From the NCBI GenBank assembly GCA_008802785.1, contig VUYT01000001.1, positions 868,001 through 932,000 on the forward strand: a stretch of 64,000 nt of DNA, written 5' to 3'. The notes under the pieces were generated by a model. It saw only the letters and a list, made by a program, of their open reading frames with translations. It ran no database searches and was not told where the DNA came from. This DNA comes from Symmetrospora coprosmae (taxonomy: Eukaryota > Basidiomycota > Cystobasidiomycetes > Symmetrosporaceae). Shown piece after piece: positions 42,778 through 52,712 of this stretch. Position numbers and translations under genes: made by a program. The number at the start of each line of letters is the position of its first letter. The first letter of the stretch is position 1.

Positions 42778-44588
42778 ATGCCCTTCATCAAGCTGTCCTC
42801 CGTGGGTACTCTCACTCAGCACTTTGGCCATGTAATCGGCCTATGCGACGGCGTTGCCGTGCTGAGCTGAGCTGAAATGGTCTGCGCCGTGCCTGCATTT
42901 ATGGCCTCGACTACCCTCCGGCTGACTTCCTTGACCGACACATCATGACCTGGTAAGCAGGGCATGGAGATGCACTACACAATCCCTACCCATGTCGAGC
43001 GCGGCAGACAGGATCCCATCGACCGCAAGCGGCCCACCCTGTTCATGGTCCATGCGTGCTGCGTCGACGGCCGACAGTGGCACCATCAAGTCGAAGATCC
43101 CGAGCTCAACCAGAACTTCAACATGGTCTCCATTGACTTGTCGATGTGCGGGCTGACGCGAACTCCGAAGGACTGGAGCCCGGGCAAGAAGGCGCTGACG
43201 CCAGGCAGGGACGGAAAGATCCCGCAAGGCCAGCCGGCCATCTCGATGGAGCAGCAAGCGGAGGTGGATTTAGCTACCGATAGTGTATGGTTATGACGTG
43301 ATTCACTGATACGTGATCCCTTCGACAGGACTGCGCCGAAGTCATCAAAAAGCTCAAGCTCCCTCAGGTGCACCTCGTCGGCCTCGGCACAAATACCGCT
43401 ATCTGCTACTACCTCCTGCTCAAGCACCCCCACCTCTTCAAGTCGGCCACGTTCATGTCACCCGCTTCTCTGGCAGAGGTAGGACTATCTTCCGCTTAGT
43501 CTGGGTACTGGCTTCGCTGACCACCAGTTCTACCGCTGCCACTCCTATAAAACACAAAAGTCTGACGATGGAAAGGAAACGGTACGCTTGCCATGCCCTA
43601 GAGACAGGGCTCCACCTGTTACGGCACCAAGCTGATATCGTCGCATACATCCGTCGCCTCGTGTCTTGTCTCAGCTGAATGAGCTCTGGTCATCAATGGT
43701 CAAAGGCTGTCCAGAGGAGCTCGACGAAGCGACTGCTGGCTTCTTCAGCTTGTACTTTGGCGAATGGGCCATGAAGGACCTCGAGAGGCGAGATCGATGG
43801 TACCGGATGTGGTCGCACTTCATGCCGACGCCCGACATCAGGCGATACGTTTTCGGTCCGTAGGATGACATCTGGACATTGTGTCTGGCACACGCGTGCT
43901 TACGTACGACTGCTCGCCCCACGCATTTGCTAGGCGAGTGGATGTCGGTCATCATGCAACGTGCACCCTTGACGATTGAGCAAGTTCGAAAAGGCTTCAA
44001 TGTGCCCATCCTCGTCTGCTCCGGCAGTGATCACATGATTCACCCTACTGGTACGCCTTGACTTCCTTACCGAAGTATGCCAACACTGCCTGACCCGACA
44101 GTCCGGTCCCTCCCGTCCTTTGCAGCCCACGCCGAGCTTGAAGCAGCTCTGTATCACCGAGACGCAGCTTGCCCATACTTCGAGACACATCACCTTGGGC
44201 ACGCACCAACGATGGTTGCGAAAAGTCATTACGAGGAGATCAATAGCATCCTCGGCCACTTCATCGCCGCGGTCGAGGGGATCCACCTGGAGGCGCCGAG
44301 ACCCAACCTCGTTGGCTACGACGAGAGCTGGCAGGTGTGTACCCGGCGCATCGATTCAAGCAGTACTCACAGCGCGAAGCTAGAGCTGAGGAGATCGTCC
44401 TCTTCTCGTATGCTCAGCAACCGTACGATGCCCTCGTCAAGCGACTCGAGGCGTACCAGACGTCTGGCAAGGCACCGACCCGCGAGATGGAGCTTGTGAC
44501 GGCTCAGCAGCAGACTATCTCCAAAAAGAGCGCCTGGAAGGTCGGATTCAAGAACCTTGTGCACGCCCTCAACTCGGGCACGAACTGA
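42778..44588 (+). CDS. Alpha/beta-hydrolase-fold protein lacking nucleophile serine
   Basis: Predicted exons are 42778-42831, 42961-43284, 43329-43478, 43528-43581, 43675-43855, 43934-44050, 44126-44334 and 44373-44588 (434 residues). The fold is suggested by RPTLFMVHACCVDGRQW (the HGxP-like strand and oxyanion turn), ELNQNFNMVSIDLSMCGLT, LPQVHLVGLGTNTAICYYL and VPILVCSGSDHMIHPT, which carries the acid position. In this fungal family the nucleophile elbow normally reads G-L-S-x-G. Here it is G-L-G-T-N, so both the serine and the following glycine are replaced. The protein is probably catalytically altered or inactive. The donor of exon 1 could instead lie after MPFIKLSS. The last intron is only 38 nt. 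The C-terminal half is helical and polar, without a recognised domain. Confidence 0.7.
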
Positions 44589-45182
44589 AACGCACTGCGG
44601 ACAAGGTCGGCAGATCACGGTCTCGGCAGAACGCCCTCACACACTTGACCAGAGCCTTCGATGTACCAGAGCTCCGGGATCGAATGACATGACCTCGACA
44701 GGACGGGCCAAGCGCAATCCAAGAGACAGCCAATCCCCGCAACCCATTTGCTCAATAGCCGTTGAGCGATCCGCACAACGACTTCACAAGACACGACACA
44801 CTCGCATCAGGTATACCCATGACTTCGTGCTGTTCTGGGCTTTCCTGCCGTAGTTGTTGTAGCATGACTTCGCAATCACAACGACGTCCACTGAGCATCG
44901 TTCGCCCCCATGCGCCCGTCAAGCAACGAAGCCGTGCGTTATCCCACTGAAATTCATCTAGAGCTCAGGAACGACTTCGAGCTCGTATCCGCGTCCGCCG
45001 GAGGTGACAAAAGCGCGGAAAGCGGAGCAGGCCCGAGCGGGCGGCTTCGCGCTCGCATCGACATCAAGCTTCGCCGCACCCGACGAGAGAGTCGAGTGTG
45101 ATGCGATGCGAGCTGGCAGATTTGAAGGCAATGCTGCCGTCCATTGCCCTTGCCTCTGCCGCTTTAGACTAGATCAACCACG
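44589..45182. other. Spacer between two plus-strand genes
   Basis: These 594 bp hold a 3' UTR and the promoter of the two-TM protein gene. No gene-like frame is seen. Confidence 0.4.
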
Positions 45183-45945
45183 ATGGCCGAGCGAACGCTC
45201 CAAGTCCGCGTCTCCCGGGAAGTCTCGTCTACTTCGATGTACAAACCAGCACCTGCCTACTGCCCTCCTAATCCGACCAGCCCTGCTGCCCCGCCCTTCG
45301 TCTCGTCGCTTTACCCGCCGGCGTACCAGCAGGCCGACTACACTTTCCCATGCTACGCTACCACAACCGGCAGCGTTACCGTATCCGAAGCTGCCGAAAA
45401 GCCGCCAGAGTACCAGAAGCTGCAGAGTAAATGTCGGGCCGAGCGATGCTTCTCGTACGGCTTCCTGTTGTACGTTCCTCCCTCCTCAAGCCTTACTCGG
45501 GACCTGACTGCTGACCATCCCTTCGGCTCCGCACTGCGGACTCAGCATACCCATCTGGCTCTGGGGCTTCCTCCACTTCTGGCTGCCATTCGCACAACGC
45601 ATGCCCGCACCATTCCAGATCACACCGAGGCCCACCCTTCCGGTTTGCATTCCGACGGACGCAATCCTCCCGCACCCCGGAATGCCCAAGTCGACGATCG
45701 GGCCTGCAGGCCGTTTCGACTCCATACGCCAGCCAGGCATCTCCTTTGCACCGGTCGTCGACGATTCGTGGCAGCTACACGCCTCCTGCACGGACCTCGA
45801 GGGCAGCCAGCCAGACATGGACGCCCGATGGAGGCGGGAGGAGAAGAAGTGGGCGCTCAGGTGCGGCTATGCCCTCGCAGTGTGGTGGAGTGCGATGCTC
45901 GTTTTTGCCGTGGTTCTCGTGCAGAGCGGGGTGCTCCGTCGATAG
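45183..45945 (+). CDS. Small two-transmembrane protein of unknown function
   Basis: Predicted exons are 45183-45469 and 45546-45945 (228 residues). The N-terminal half is Pro/Tyr/Ala-rich and probably cytosolic. The splice joins CFSYGFLF to IPIWLWGFLHFWLPF, creating one hydrophobic helix (about residues 91-111). A second helix, CGYALAVWWSAMLVFAVVLV, lies near the C terminus after a charged WRREEKKWALR stretch. A Cys-Phe-rich first helix and an Arg/Trp-flanked second helix are seen in small fungal Ser/Pro-rich membrane proteins, but I do not recognise a named family. Reading through the intron gives a longer frame that lacks both helices, so the spliced form is preferred. Confidence 0.66.
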
Positions 45946-46137
45946 TTGAAGGTGTAAAGCGAGTGAGGCGCGTGGACTGTCACCCGCAAAGGGGCAAGTA
46001 AGGCCTCCCAGAATGGATTCAATAGATCTTGCGACATCCCTTGTGTGTAGCGATGCTTGGAAATAGTCGGTTGAAGGCGTCCGGTCTCGTTGAAGAGCAT
46101 GTCCAACCCGCGCATGGAGGATCGCGGCATAGCCCGC

Positions 46138-47003
46138 TCATGCCGACGTGGCAGCGCTCAATGGCGGACCAGCGACCTTGCGCAGCTCGCGCAGCCCAGT
46201 TGATGCGTCTACCATCTCTGTCCACGACACCGGCTCGAGCCGGGCTCCCGTGTCAGCATGACGGGCGAAGACGACGCCGAGCTCGTTCTTTGCGGTCGAG
46301 AGATAGTAAGAGCGGACGTCGCCGAGTGAGATCTGCGCAACGCGTCATGGGATCAATGTCAGCTTCTTGAGCTGCCGCATGATGCATGGCGACCTTGTGG
46401 ACTCACCACGCTGGCTCGGACAACGTCGCCGGGCCTGAAGCAGTCCCAGATCTTGAGCTTGTCGAGAGCTGCGGAGTGCGTGAGGAAGGTACAGGGGAGG
46501 AGCGAGCATCGGACTTAGCAGGGTTTCGCGCGTCGGAGGTGCCATGGCAGAGCCGACGGACCCGTCTGCCTGATGTCATTGAGGCGGATGATGCCCTGCC
46601 AGTCGTTCTGGCACGCCCGCCCGTCGACGCTGATGATGTTGAGGACGGCCTGCAATCTCGTCAAGCGCACGACGGTGCCCAGAATCTGCGCAGGCATTCA
46701 AGGCGTCCCATCAATACGACAGGCCTCGTTCCAGATGCGCAGACTCGGCGACGACCTAGCTCGACTGACGGTACTCCCAATCTCTGGGACGACGTTCGTC
46801 GACGACTCCTTGCCCGTGACGGTGATGACGCTGCTGCCATCCCTTGCCTTGGTCCTTGTGTACGACCCGATGGCGCTGCTGAAGATGGTCGCCTCCCTTG
46901 AGAAAGCTCCCTTGCCTGCTTCTGCGGGCTGCTGTGACGACGTCGCAAGGCTGGCGAGCGGCTGCCCGGGCAGGACGGTTGCGGCTGCTGCAGTGGTGGA
47001 CAT
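46138..47003 (-). CDS. CSL4: Exosome complex subunit Csl4
   Basis: Predicted exons (minus) are 47003-46770, 46685-46562, 46468-46407 and 46332-46138 (204 residues). The N-terminal beta domain reads VLPGQPLASLA and GKGAFSREATIFSSAIGSYT. The S1 RNA-binding domain follows with ILGTVVRLTRLQAVLNIISV, QNDWQGIIRLNDIRQT and IWDCFRPGDVVRASV. The C-terminal part, SLGDVRSYYLSTAKNELGVV, is the typical Csl4 ending. Csl4 caps the nine-subunit RNA exosome, which processes and degrades RNA in nucleus and cytoplasm. Its length agrees with other Csl4 proteins (about 195-300 residues). It is convergent with the two-TM protein gene, with 192 bp between the stops. Confidence 0.93.
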
Positions 47004-47457
47004 GCTGGCAGAGAGTTCTCAAAGAGCAGGCTGCAGCGCGGATGCAGTGTGAGAGCGAGAGCAAGAGCGAGAGCGTCGTCTCTGCGTGGGAGTGTAGTAA
47101 GGCAGCAGAAGTTGTGCGGAGGGGGCACCACGGAAGAGAACGAGCAGCCACGGGACGTGACTCCTCAGTCGAGAGACCTCCTCGACACCAACGCCATTGC
47201 CAACGGAAAGAGTCTGCACTGCTCTATTTTTCATCGCGGACAGAAAGACGCGTGTGGCGAGGGTATACAAGAGGACGAGACACCGCGGCACTGCCCTGCC
47301 ATGGCGGGGCAACCTGCAACACCTGTAAGAGTGGGGATGATGGATCGTGGTTCATGCCTAGCCAGCATCTGGAGCGCCAACACCTGCGCAGAGCTGTCTG
47401 CTGCGGCTGAGCAAGCCCAGAGCCGGCCAGGCTGGTCTATAGGAGCAGGTCATCGCT
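47004..47457. other. Spacer between LAT1 and CSL4
   Basis: These 454 bp contain the CSL4 promoter and the LAT1 3' UTR, both on the minus strand. A short purine-rich stretch (GAGAGCGAGAGC-like) lies near 47050-47075, just upstream of the CSL4 start. No gene is seen. Confidence 0.4.
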
Positions 47458-49694
47458 TCAGAGCATAAAGGTGAGAGGGTTCTCGAGGGCAGCCTTGAAG
47501 GACGCCATCCTGTTACGACGACAGCGAAAGGTGAAAAGTGGTCAGCCTGTGCGCATGTCCCCTCGATTCGCTGGAGCGCGGAACGCACCATCTCGCTCCA
47601 ACGGCGCCATCGACGATCCGGTGGTCCGCGCTGAGCGTGACCTTCATGACGCTCTCTGCCTTGAAGCCCTTCTCGCTCGTCTCGTCGAGGACGAGCTTCT
47701 GCTCGGTCGCGCCAACAGCGAGGATGCAGCTCTGGGGCGGGTTGATGATGGCTGTGAAGCTCTCGATGCCAAACATGCCCAGGTTAGAGATGGTGAATGA
47801 TCCCCCCTGGTACTCGCTCGGCTGCAGCTTGTTGTCCTTGGCCTTGCCAGCTAGCGTCTTGATGTTGCTCGAGATGGTCGCTAGGCCCTTGCCGCCCACG
47901 TCCGTCACGATTGGAGTGATGAGGCCGGACGGGGTGGCCACGGCAATCGCAATGTCGGCCTTGTGGTATCTGCGCGCAGAGAGGAAAGTAGGATACTCAG
48001 CGCCCTGTTGCCGCCACTACCGAATCCACCCCATCATCGCAGGGCCAGCACTCACTGCCTGACAAAGTCGCCCATCCACGACGAGTTGGCCTCTGGGACG
48101 TCTTTGAGCGCGACAGACGCGGCCTTGACGACAAAGTCATTGACCGAGAGCTTCATGCCGCCCTTGACGCCGTCCTGGGGCGCCTTCTCCGCCTGCGCAG
48201 CCGCCTTGTTGAAGACCTCTCGCAGCTTCAGGACGCGGTCCATCTTGATCTCGGCCGTGAGGTAGTAGTGAGGAGTGCTCTGCTTGGACTCTGTCAGGCG
48301 GCTGGCAATGACCTTGCGCATGTTTGATGCGGGAATGTCCTCGTAGGCTGCTGGGACGGTCATGTCCTTTGCGGGCGGGGAGCCAGGCGGCAGCTTTGTG
48401 CCCGCAGGAGGGGTGGACGAGCCCTTGGAGGCAGAAGCAGAGGATGAGGCAGATGCGGCAGGCGCCGGCTTGTAGTTCTCGATATCGACCTTGATGATGC
48501 GGCCATTCGGTCCAGTGCCCTTGACCTGGGCGAGGGCGATGCCTCGATCGAGGGCCATGCGCTTTGCAATGGGCGAGGCAAAGATGTGGTCGCGCTTTTC
48601 GGGTGCTGCCGAAGAAGACGAGTCGTTCTTCTTGGACGACTCCTTGTTGCTGCTCTCCTCGGCCTTCTTTGGTGCGGGCGCTTCCTCCTTCTTCGTCTCC
48701 GGCTTCTCCTGCTTTGCCTCAGTCTTGTCCTCCGGGTTGGGCGTCTCCTCCTTCTGTCCCTCGTTCGCCGGCGTTGGCTCGTTCTCGGCCTCCTTGACGG
48801 CCTTTTCGACCTCTGCAGCCGAGATGTCGTCTCCCTCCTCGGCCGTGATGGCAATGGCGGAACCGACGGCAACGTTCTTGGAGCCGTCACCAATCTGTGT
48901 GGACGACAGCCAAGCCAGTGATGCGCCGAGTCAGTTGCCGGCACGGTTCAGACGCGCTCATCCCGGCGAACGCGAGCGCCACCCACCAGAATCTTTGCGA
49001 GGACACCCTCATCTTGCGCCTCGACGTCCATGGTGGCCTTGTCGGTTTCCTGTTGTTGAATAGTTAGGCGTGCGTGATGAGGGCATGTCAGCCTTGCTTG
49101 CTGTGGGCCCCATGTCCGTACTGCAAGATCTATTGGCTTTCGCTTGCCGCCCGCGCCGCCGCGCCGCCTCAGGCGGGCAGCATGGCGGAAGCTCCCCCCT
49201 CCCAAAGTCTGGAAACAGACACGCACAATCTCGACGAGGACGTCTCCCGGGCTGAAGCTGTCGCCTTCCTTCTTCTTCCACGTCGCAATGCCCCCCTCTG
49301 TCATTGTGGGGCTCATTGCGGGCATTGCAAATTTGCTGAGTGCCTCAACGGCGGGCGAAGCGTGCAGGAGGGCTGCAGCCAGGTGGGGACGGACAGGCGG
49401 CGTCGGTGGGAGGAGCGTTGCAGGGACAGCAACAGAAGGGCAGTCGCAGCGTGTGGATGCAGTTGAGATATGGCCAAGAAGCGCGTATGAATGTCAGCTT
49501 TCTTCCTCTGTGCGCTGCTGCTGCTGCTGCTGCTGCTGCATCTGTGCCCCTGCTCGACGCCCTTTTCGATGCGATAGCCAGCTACCCGCTGGCTGGTGCT
49601 ATCGCAAGCAATGCCTGCCCTCACCTCGCTGGACGGGAGTGACACCCCTGGGCATGCGAGCCGCAGCCCTCGCTCGTACAGTGAAGCGGAGCAT
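47458..49694 (-). CDS. LAT1: Pyruvate dehydrogenase E2 (dihydrolipoamide acetyltransferase)
   Basis: Predicted exons (minus) are 49694-49625, 49372-49227, 49049-48987, 48894-48056, 47969-47589 and 47509-47458 (516 residues). The start [20 protein letters not shown] is a clear mitochondrial presequence. The lipoyl domain runs [20 protein letters not shown] to [16 protein letters not shown], with the lipoylated lysine at residue 76. A charged Glu/Lys/Pro linker leads to the E3-binding domain ([20 protein letters not shown]). The acetyltransferase domain ends [13 protein letters not shown], giving catalytic His489 and Asp493 (H-x3-D-G). The enzyme transfers acetyl groups to CoA in the mitochondrial PDH complex. 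Intron 1 (252 nt) is unusually long and holds a CAG repeat. Intron 2 is also long (177 nt). Confidence 0.95.
49514..49540. repeat. Trinucleotide (GCT/CAG) microsatellite in LAT1 intron 1
   Basis: Eight GCT units and one GCA run on the plus strand, reading as a CAG-type repeat in the sense of LAT1. It lies within the predicted 252-nt first intron, not in coding sequence. Confidence 0.85.
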
Positions 49695-49899
49695 CGTGGT
49701 GATGGATATGTGGGTTGAATGCTGGTGCGTATTGATGCAGCGATGCTGATGAGAGGAAGGAGCCCGGGCGAGGGTCAACCAAGCGTGCCTGAGAGGGGAC
49801 TACAGATTTGAGAGTGCACTCCATCACAGAAAGCCGCACACAGACAATACTCAAACAGCACAATCGAGTACACGAGCCACTCAGACTGACATCGCAGCC
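49695..49899. promoter_or_regulatory. Short divergent promoter LAT1 / KAE1
   Basis: These 205 bp separate the ATGs of LAT1 (minus) and KAE1 (plus). The promoters must be compact or shared. No clear core motif is recognised. Confidence 0.5.
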
Positions 49900-51393
49900 A
49901 TGCCCGGCCGTCGCATCCGACCCAAAGACCCCCTGCCGCCCTGCTCAGCAGCGAGGTACGCCCTCGGCCTCGAAGGGTCCGCCAACAAGCTCGGGTGCGG
50001 CGTCGTCGAGCACGCACAAGATGGGAGTGTACGCATCCTGAGCAACATCCGGCACACCTACATCACACCGCCTGGTGAAGGGTTCCAGCCGGGCGACACG
50101 GCGCGCCACCATAAAGACTGGATCATGCGCGTCGTCGGGGAGGCAGTCAGGCAGAGCGGAAAGACCATTGAGGAGATGGACTGCATCTGCTACACGAAAG
50201 GTGGGCTCTGTCTTCTTCGCGCACCGTTAGTTGTGCAGATGCGCTGATCTCCGCACTCGGTTGCGCATGGAAAGGTCCCGGGATGGGTGCACCCCTCCAG
50301 ACAGTGGCAATCGTCGCGAGGACGTTGTCGCTGCTGTACAGCAAGCCCCTGGTCGGCGTCAACCACTGTGTCGGACGTGAGTCCGCCTACCGTGGAATGC
50401 ACTGGCCGGAAACGCAGCGAGCGAGAGCCAGTCGCTCACCTACTCCTCCATGTAACGCCCGCCTGCAGACATTGAAATGGGCAGGGTCATCACAGGCGCG
50501 AGGAACCCCGTCGTGCTGTACGTTTCCGGCGGCAACACCCAGGTGATTGCCTACTCGCAGCAGCGGTACCGCATATTCGGCGAAACGCTCGACATCGCCG
50601 TCGGCAACTGCCTCGACCGCTTCGCGCGCGTCATCGGGCTGCCCAACGACCCCTCGCCCGGGTTCAACATCGAGCAGTGGGCAAAGCGCGGGAAGCGCCT
50701 CCTCGCCATTCCGTACTCGACAAAGGGCATGGACATTACGCTCGGGGGCGTGCTCGCGCAGACGGAGGCGTGGACCCGCGACAAGCGCTTCCGCACCACG
50801 CAGACGGCGGGGAAAGCCAGCAAGGCGCTCAAAAAGGCGGCAGAGAAGCAGCTGCTGCAAGAGGCCAATGGAAGTGGGACTGGAAAAGTACACGAGGAGA
50901 TTGACGAGGACGACATCATCACCCCGGAGGATCTGTGCTTCTCGCTGCAGGAGACCCTCTTTGCTATGCTCGTCGAGATCACAGAGCGGGCAATGGCGCA
51001 CATCGGCAGCAAGGAGGTCCTCATTGTCGGCGGCGTCGGCTGCAACGAGCGCCTGCAAGAAATGATGGGCATCATGGCGCGAGAACGGGGCGGGGCCGTC
51101 TTCAGTACAGACGAGAGGTGGGTGCATGTGGGTAGAAGGTCGCCGCCAGTAAGCGTGCTGAACCCATTCATCGGCCCCGCAGATTCTGCATTGATAACGG
51201 TATCATGATCGCCCATGCGGGCCTCTTGAGCCACAGGATGGGCTTCGAAACGTCCTTGACCAAGAGCACATGCACGCAAAGGTGAGCAGAGCACATTGCT
51301 GACAAATCAAGGGCGCGTAGTACCAATGGTGACCATGCACATGACATCGCAGATTCCGCACGGACGAGGTTCTCGTCGATTGGCGAGCCTAAC
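49900..51393 (+). CDS. KAE1: KEOPS subunit Kae1 (tRNA t6A synthesis)
   Basis: Predicted exons are 49900-50200, 50275-50376, 50469-51117, 51183-51281 and 51354-51393 (396 residues). Family marks are [35 protein letters not shown] and the metal-binding NHCVGHIEMGR (His131 and His135, H-x3-H). These are followed by [32 protein letters not shown] and the C-terminal [14 protein letters not shown]. Kae1 catalyses threonylcarbamoyl transfer to A37 of ANN-decoding tRNAs within the KEOPS complex, in cytosol and nucleus. An extra charged Lys/Glu/Asp-rich stretch around the [13 protein letters not shown] segment is slightly longer than I expect. The short final exon (13 codons) completes [12 protein letters not shown], the normal C terminus. 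Confidence 0.96.
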
Positions 51394-51747
51394 CCGCTCG
51401 GCCTCACTTGCACTCCTCTTCGGCCATGTTGTTGTACAGCCAATCAACGATGCAACTCCTTCATGCTCACGGGCGGGCTTCGACGCGGTTCGTTGGGCTT
51501 AGTCGCGCTGATGTTCGCCCTTTGAGCCCATAGGGGCCTCTTGGCTTCGGCTCTTGTGCCGGCCCCTGAACCGACACAAAGGTTACCGGATGATGCCTAC
51601 GTGCACTCGGAAGGATCAATGCCATGGCTGTTCGATGCGGACCACTTCTAAGTGGACACATGCAGATGCATGCCCTACTGCCCGCTTGCACCTGAGTGGA
51701 CGCCCTTCCCTGCTCCTGATACCAATTGGCATTCTACGCGACACAGC
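51394..51747. promoter_or_regulatory. Promoter region of secreted-protein gene
   Basis: These 354 bp lie between two plus-strand genes. A palindromic CCAATTGG at about 51722-51729 sits only some 20 bp before the ATG. The frame of the secreted-protein gene is open upstream to an ATG at 51652, but starting there would bury the signal peptide. Confidence 0.4.
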
Positions 51748-52482
51748 ATGCGCTCGTACCACATTCTCTCCCTCACTCTCCTTTGCTGCTCTGCATTCCT
51801 TGGCACCCAGCGCGTCTCTGCCGCTCCCGCCCCAGCACCAGGCCGGTCTGGATCGTCCGCCGCTGCATCAGACGGCATCGGACGCCTGCGCATCACAAAC
51901 AACAGCCTGTCGTGCACGAGCTCAAGCCTGCTCGAGACAGCCGACGGTGACACCCCACGCGGCAGGTTCCGCGCCGACCGGATCTCCATCAACTGGGACC
52001 GGCTGAACATCCGCGGCGACGCCAATATGAGTCAGTGGGCGCCGCGCTTGGCGCAGCCGCTCACTGGTTCGCAATGCACTGATGACTGACTGATTGTCGG
52101 AATATGCGCACAGCGGTGTGGTACAGCACGCGCAAGCTGCCGGCCAAGCAGCAGCTCCTCCTGACGGAATCCTTCGCGGGCGAGACGAGTGCAACCTTCA
52201 TCTACAATGAGAAGCGCAAGAAGAAGGGATTCGTGTACCATCTGACGTCTGAGTCGCTCGATGTCGACACACTCAATCGCAGCCGCTTACCGGACGACGC
52301 TGTCAAGATCTGGTTCCAGGTCAGCGGGCGCTCGCCGGAGATGGGCATGCTTTCGTACATACAAGGCGTGGGTGAGTGATCGAATCGTTCGCTCTTTGCA
52401 CCCAGTCCTATTCAATAACTGCAAAGGAACGCCGGCTGAATGGGTTTGCCCGGATGTCAGACATCAAGAAGTGCAGGGCTAG
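51748..52482 (+). CDS. Small secreted protein of unknown function
   Basis: Predicted exons are 51748-52030, 52114-52371 and 52427-52482 (198 residues). The start MRSYHILSLTLLCCSAFLGT begins a clear signal peptide, with a likely cleavage after VSAA. The mature protein begins Pro/Ala-rich and then reads as a compact beta-rich domain (RLRITNNSLSCTSSSLLETA, ISINWDRLNIRGDANM, TVWYSTRKLPAKQQLLLTES). It ends AEWVCPDVRHQEVQG. Apart from the signal peptide there are only two cysteines, which could form one disulfide. I do not recognise a family. Secretion to the cell surface or medium is inferred, and an effector or wall-associated role is possible. Confidence 0.7.
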
Positions 52483-52712
52483 AAAGGCGATAGCAGCTGG
52501 GAAGGGCAAAAGCGATGACGCGCAGGAGAATAGGTACTAGAACGGAAGAGCCAAGACGTGACGGCTTCAGTCGTTCTGTGCTGGCGTGCTGGGGCATTCC
52601 GCAGCCAAGCCACCGAGACGCACGCGAGCAGGCCTCGACATTTCGAGACTTGGGTGAAGCATGCGTACTATACAACAACAGTTGCCCGGCTGTACTGCTG
52701 ACCAGGATGCTT

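Noticed and set aside
46386-46901. 171-residue plus-strand frame
   Set aside because: It is antisense to CSL4 exons whose S1-domain sequence is unmistakable.
48360-48944. Arg/Pro-rich minus frame within LAT1
   Set aside because: It is an alternate frame of the Glu/Lys/Pro linker of LAT1. The lipoyl and catalytic domains fix the true frame.
50387-51294. Two long minus-strand frames of about 246 residues each
   Set aside because: Both lie opposite the conserved KAE1 exon 3 and show no family features. GC-rich codons leave antisense frames open.
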